Part shown: piece by piece, positions 60,081-64,000 of the stretch
How the letters are laid out: each line of letters opens with the position of its first letter
Numbering within the stretch: the first letter of the stretch is position 1
Source of the DNA: Neurospora tetrasperma FGSC 2508
Lineage: Eukaryota > Ascomycota > Sordariomycetes > Sordariales > Sordariaceae
Direction of reading: 5' to 3'
Length of the DNA stretch: 64,000 nt
Assembly: GCF_000213175.1 (NCBI RefSeq)
Contig: NW_009799179.1
Location: 4,911,276 to 4,975,275 of the forward strand
Program-made: the position numbers and the translations under genes
The notes under the pieces: model-generated
What the model was told of the DNA's origin: nothing
The model's input: only the letters and a program-made list of their open reading frames with translations
Databases searched by the model: none

Positions 60081-60165
60081 GATTTCTATTGAACCGTGAA
60101 AAGATCTCCCCAAACAGTAGCACAAGTCGACATTGGGCACATCAACAATGCTTCCTACCTGGGAG

Positions 60166-60172
60166 TTTTATA
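60166..60172 (-). promoter_or_regulatory. TATA box of the chitinase gene
   Basis: TATAAAA on the minus strand about 86-92 bp upstream of the ATG at 60080. Its survival suggests the promoter is not decayed. Confidence 0.5.
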
Positions 60173-60770
60173 GCTCAACTCAACCTGATTTCCAACAGTC
60201 AAGTATATTGAGAAATCTTGATGAATGTCCTTGACTTCGCGATACATCACGTCGCCAAATAAGACACAACCGCGAGGCATTGGAATGTGGACTCGGGTGC
60301 TTCCAGCCCTTGTCTCATGTCCATGCTTAAGATTCTTCGGGCTGGCGAGAATGCTTTCAAGACGGTGTCGGAAGTGGCAGAAGTGGCTGATCCTTCAGTG
60401 TCCCATCTCATCACCTTCAGAGCATGACACTATTTACTACAGTAAATGTCAAGGAAGCGGAGGACCGCGCACAATAAAGAAACAGACGAGTCGACGTGAT
60501 TATAAGTGGTGTATCCCTTGAGGATGGTTCAACGTTTCGCCAGGAAACGGAATATTAGAGGTCTGTAGTACCGTCCATACCTGTCAAAGTCATCGAAGAG
60601 GAAAAAAAGGCTATCTTGGTGAAAGTGCCCTGATCTTAAACCCTCCTTATGAATTCCTGATACCGATTTAAAACTCACATATGTAATACACGGTGCTATC
60701 ATGCATACCTAAAGTGCAACATTCCAGCGACATTAGCATTTGGTGGAACAGGGCGATAGCTCTGAATATC

Positions 60771-60816
60771 CCTCCACGTCATGCCCAACGCTCCCTCCAC
60801 GTCATGCCCAACGCTC
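60771..60816. repeat. Exact 23-bp tandem duplication
   Basis: Two adjacent copies of a unit beginning CCTCCACGTCATGCCCAACG, followed by the first six bases of a third. Intergenic, likely replication slippage. Confidence 0.85.
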
Positions 60817-61210
60817 CCTCCAGGTGCGCGGCAATTGAATGTGAGAGACACTACTCTGTTAGGGGTTAAATTCTCGTCTACACGACGTAACCTATCCCCA
60901 GCCCACTACAGGATTGCATAATGACCCTTTTGTTGACGAGGAAATAGCTTCATCGCTTCCCAATCATTCCAACGATTCTCAATATTCATAAAGTTCATCA
61001 ACCACCCAACCTCCAATACTTGTAGACTCCGTGCCAACACCTCCCAGCCTCTACTTGCCAATGGTGTGGCCCACTACATCACCGCCTTCTCCTCGTTGAT
61101 AGTCGGTCTGTAGAGATAGGCACATACTCATCAGCCTCAATCCTTAGAGGTACCATTTGCAAAGAACCGAACCAACCAGTACCCAAAGGAACATCAGAGA
61201 GAGTAACCAC

Positions 61211-61801
61211 TTACAACTTATGCAGTACCGTCTTACCTCCATAATACCCAAGCCGCAGCCGCAGCCCTCCTGTTCTATCATCCATCTTCTCCTCCATCCT
61301 CTTCTCCGCCCTCATGAGCAACACTGGCATCACTGCGTACATCACCATCCAACCTCCCCAAGCCATGCCTGCCACGCTCTTCATCTCCTCCCACATCCAC
61401 CCTCCATACCCTTCCTCATACAGCACAAAAGCCACCACCATCTCAGCCGAGACCATGAATGCCAGCGCCATGGAGCAGATGGCTAACCTTAAATAGGCGA
61501 CGCGGGGTACCTCATAGTGGCGGAGGACAAGGTGAGCCCATATTGCTGAGGTGATGGTTAGGAGGATGGTCAAGCAGAGAATGCGGTTGTTGTGGTCGGG
61601 GCCAGAGGAGGAGAGAAAGTGAGCGAAGGTGGTGATGGGTATGAGTTCAGCATAGGCAATGTAGCCGAGGAGTAGGCTGGTGAGGAAGGTGAGGAGGAAA
61701 TAGTAGAAGGAGACGCGGATAACGAAAACAGCGAGGGCGATGTCCCAGAGGACTTCGATGATGGAGTCGGTGGTTTCGAATAATGGCCAGGAGCCTTCCA
61801 T
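61211..61801 (-). CDS. Small multi-pass membrane protein, unknown
   Basis: Single exon, 196 residues from the ATG at 61801 (MEGSWPLFETTDSI). The frame continues about 49 codons upstream but lacks an ATG there. Four hydrophobic segments are visible: VLWDIALAVFVIRVSFYYFL, FLTSLLLGYIAYAELI, LCLTILLTITSAIWAHLVL with LRLAICSMALAFMVSAEMVV close behind, and MAWGGWMVMYAVMPVLLM. The C-terminus is basic (MRAEKRMEEKMDDRTGGLRL). Length and layout resemble fungal integral membrane proteins of unknown role. I do not recognise a family. Supported as coding by the unbroken hydrophobic frame; an additional exon is possible. Confidence 0.6.
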   Translation of the reverse strand: MEGSWPLFETTDSIIEVLWDIALAVFVIRVSFYYFLLTFLTSLLLGYIAYAELIPITTFAHFLSSSGPDHNNRILCLTILLTITSAIWAHLVLRHYEVPRVAYLRLAICSMALAFMVSAEMVVAFVLYEEGYGGWMWEEMKSVAGMAWGGWMVMYAVMPVLLMRAEKRMEEKMDDRTGGLRLRLGYYGGKTVLHKL

Positions 61802-62592
61802 TGCTGTCTGTATATTTCTATGGCTTATCGTGTGATATGGGCGGTGATTTGGCAAAGTGACTGTTCTTGTATATGATGAGGACTGGTGTGTCACCCCTGT
61901 CAATGGTGTGTATGTGTTTGCGTATGTGTGTAGGTGATGATGAGGCAAAATAGACGCCAGTCAAACAGCAGTCGATGTAAACTTCCACTTGTTATGGATG
62001 ACTTTTTTTTTCCCACACCATCGGCCTGTAGAGCATCTATATATCCATTGTGACCCAAACCTACACCGAGGCGACATCAATACTCAATCTGGCGACAGGA
62101 ACAAGCCCCCTCAGGGGCCAGGTGATGGGGTGACTTTTATGGCGTGACACGCTGAGCTGCCCATTCCGACAGGTCATTGGAAAGTGACATGACCAAACAG
62201 AAAACCGCTGAGCCACCATAAATCCCAGGAATCAAGCCAAGGCCATTTCTTGCCAGTTATCGTAAGGAATAAAGCCGTGTCAATGCAGTCGTTACAAACA
62301 TGTAATGTTTACACCACCTCATCCAAAGGGTAGGTGATTTACAGTTGAGCGGCCCAGTCGCTGTGTCAAACCCCTGAAATTTACAGACAAGGACGTGCCA
62401 AAACATGATGACGGCGCAATGAAAGGGCATCCAACACGATACAGGACAATATCTAATCTATAATCATATCCCCAAACTCCCGTCGTCGCTTATCTTGGGT
62501 ATCGTCTGTATTCGTCTCCATGAAGAAAAGAGAGTTCTTCGTTGCGCACTGTTCCAGTTGAGTTGAATTGTCCAAGCACGTTAAAGACATGC
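61802..62592. other. Intergenic between two minus-strand genes
   Basis: About 800 bp with the promoter of the small membrane-protein gene and the 3' UTR of RNA1. Nothing else seen. Confidence 0.5.
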
Positions 62593-63934
62593 TTAGAGTT
62601 CGGTCTTAGCCAGTTTCTGAGCAAGCTCATCAACCTCCTTGTCCTTGACCTGAACAACTGGCTCTTCCTGAGCCGCCTCGGCTTCCTTGATGAGCTTCTC
62701 TGCCCTCTCTTCGACTTCCTCCTCCTCCTCCTCCTCTTCTTCTTCTTCCTCCTCATCTTCCTCCTCAAGGTCGCTCAGGCTGTCAAGACCCCACTCGTCC
62801 TCGGCGACAACATCGCCACCAAACCGCTCCTTGCGCTCCTCGAGAAGATCTTGCAAAGCGATAATGGCCTCATCGTCCTCGGTGAACTTGTTGCCGTTGA
62901 GTTCGATCTTCTTCAAGGCAGGAAGAGCCTCCTCAGCGGCCAGAGCCAGACCCTTAATGCCACGGGCGGTAATCTCATTGTACTGGAGGCGCAGGATCTC
63001 GAGCTTCTTGTTCTTTCCCTTCAGAAGCGCCTCCGACAAAAGGATACCGCCCTTGGCAGAAAGGAGAGAGTCACCGATGCCAAGTTCGATGAGCTCAGTC
63101 CAGCCGGGGGTCACCTTCGCAAGAGCCTTAGCGCCCTTGAGGGTGAAGGTGTTGTCCTGGAGATCGAGAATCTGGAGCTGAGAAGCGTGGTTAAGACCCT
63201 CGCTCAGCAGATGGGATATACCCTCTTGCCGAATACCGTTTTGGACCATCTTAATCTGCTTAACCTTGTTATGGAGTCTGAAAGTCTTAGCCCACGCGGT
63301 CATACTGCCGTTCTCCAGACGGTTACGGCCACAAATGACGGTCTCGAGGTAGGGAACATCCTGTCCCTGCTTGCGCGCTTCTTCCTTCTTGGCGTGGAGT
63401 TCGGACAGAGCGTCGGCAATCAAAATACCGGCATGGGGACCCAGGCCGTTGTTGTTCAGATACAGGTGCTGGAGAGGGACGTGTGCGGCGAGGAAGGCAA
63501 CAAGGGGCGCCTGGGTGTTGAGGCCGAATGCATTGTCGTTGAGGTTTATCGTGTTCAGCTTGGGGAGGTTAAGGATGGAGGTGAGGAGCGAGGAAAGGGC
63601 CTCGGGGATCTCGTTGAGCAGACGGCCGGTGAAAATATCGGCAAAGTTGGCAACCTAAAAGGCAACAGGTGGTTAGCCGCCGTCCCTTCTTCGTAATGCG
63701 CCGAGGCCCATATATGCACTTGAGAACAGCTAGACATACACGAAGAGTCTTCTTGGTGGCGAGAACCTCACCAAGCAACTTGCAAGCGCCGACGCCCAAA
63801 GTGTTTCCCAAAAGGCGGACTTCCTCGACATCGTCCATGGCCCGGAGGGGGGCAATATGGGCCTCGAGGTCCTCGGCGGTGTCGAGCTTCAGACCTTTCC
63901 CCTCGAGGGAGAAGACCTTGGTAGAGACGGTCAT
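62593..63934 (-). CDS. RNA1: Ran GTPase-activating protein Rna1/RanGAP
   Basis: Two exons, 63934-63740 and 63654-62593; 85-bp intron; 418 residues (386-407 in yeasts). RanGAP triggers GTP hydrolysis on Ran in the cytoplasm and so drives nuclear transport. The chain is a leucine-rich-repeat crescent; repeats such as NTINLNDNAFG, LQHLYLNNNGLGPHAGI, LQILDLQDNTFT, LEILRLQYNEITARGIKGLA and LKKIELNGNKFTEDDE are clear. VICGRNRLENGSM matches the GRN region around the functional Arg/Asn of RanGAP, and RLLGNTLGVGA the N-terminal repeat. A Glu/Asp run of about 35 residues follows, then a C-terminal Lys/Glu helix, as in yeast Rna1. Exon 1 ends exactly between repeats. Confidence 0.96.
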
Positions 63935-64000
63935 TGTGTAAGATGTGTATAAGAAAAAGCGGGCTTAGTTTCGGGAAGAACTCGAGTAGCACAAAGCAGA

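Larger units (their letters stand above)
60081..61210. other. Intergenic, chitinase promoter and 3' side of the small membrane-protein gene
   Basis: About 1.1 kb. Contains the chitinase TATA element, a 23-bp tandem duplication (60771-60816) and no supported gene. Confidence 0.5.

Noticed and set aside
62542-63696. 384-codon open frame on the plus strand, antisense to RNA1
   Set aside because: It mirrors the leucine-rich repeats of RanGAP in the opposite strand, begins at a non-conserved codon and has no family pattern. The long acidic run (GAG/GAA) lacks antisense stops, which explains the length.

Overview
The window is nuclear DNA from a filamentous ascomycete, most likely a Sordariomycete close to Sordariales. 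This rests on the short GT-AG introns (about 50-230 bp, many with CTAAC or CTGAC branch sites), the recognisable protein families and the gene spacing of 1-3.5 kb. No rRNA, convincing tRNA, CRISPR array, complete transposon or viral relic was found. All exon joins below were deduced by reading splice signals and protein family patterns by eye; none is backed by transcript data.

Layout. 0.7-14 kb, all on the minus strand: the exon-junction protein Y14, a spindle-pole-body coiled-coil protein of the Ppc89/Cep57 type, the oligosaccharyltransferase subunit Swp1, an M28-type glutaminyl cyclase that ends in KDEL, and a choline/ethanolamine phosphotransferase. 14-26 kb, minus strand: a cysteine-rich GPI-type surface protein (DUF7707-like), the PX protein Ypt35 and a 1719-residue PhoD-like phosphatase. 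29-41 kb: the prohormone protease kexin (plus strand), sorting nexin Snx4/Atg24, the LETM1 protein Mdm38 (both minus) and mitochondrial-type adenylate kinase Adk2 (plus). 42-55 kb: a secreted GH76 protein, a long-tailed Erd2 paralogue (minus), a seven-exon LicD-family protein, the inner kinetochore protein Ame1/CENP-U, and a twin-CX9C protein (minus). 56-64 kb, minus strand: a Ser/Thr-rich GPI-type protein, a GH18 chitinase whose frame contains a stop codon, a small membrane protein and RanGAP (Rna1).

Shared themes. Most genes are core eukaryotic housekeeping genes and do not form a cluster. Several belong to the secretory pathway: Swp1 (N-glycosylation), a KDEL-tailed glutaminyl cyclase, an Erd2 paralogue that would read such signals, kexin with a conserved Golgi-retrieval motif, Snx4 and Ypt35 (endosomes), plus secreted GH76, GH18 and GPI-type proteins. 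That co-occurrence is probably chance at this gene density.

The points most worth a second look are the KDEL-tailed glutaminyl cyclase, a possible non-AUG mitochondrial form of Adk2, the in-frame stop (or 51-nt removable segment) in the chitinase, the 10-nt microexons in the LicD and AME1 genes, and the acidic tail of the Erd2 paralogue. No clearly novel multi-gene system was found.
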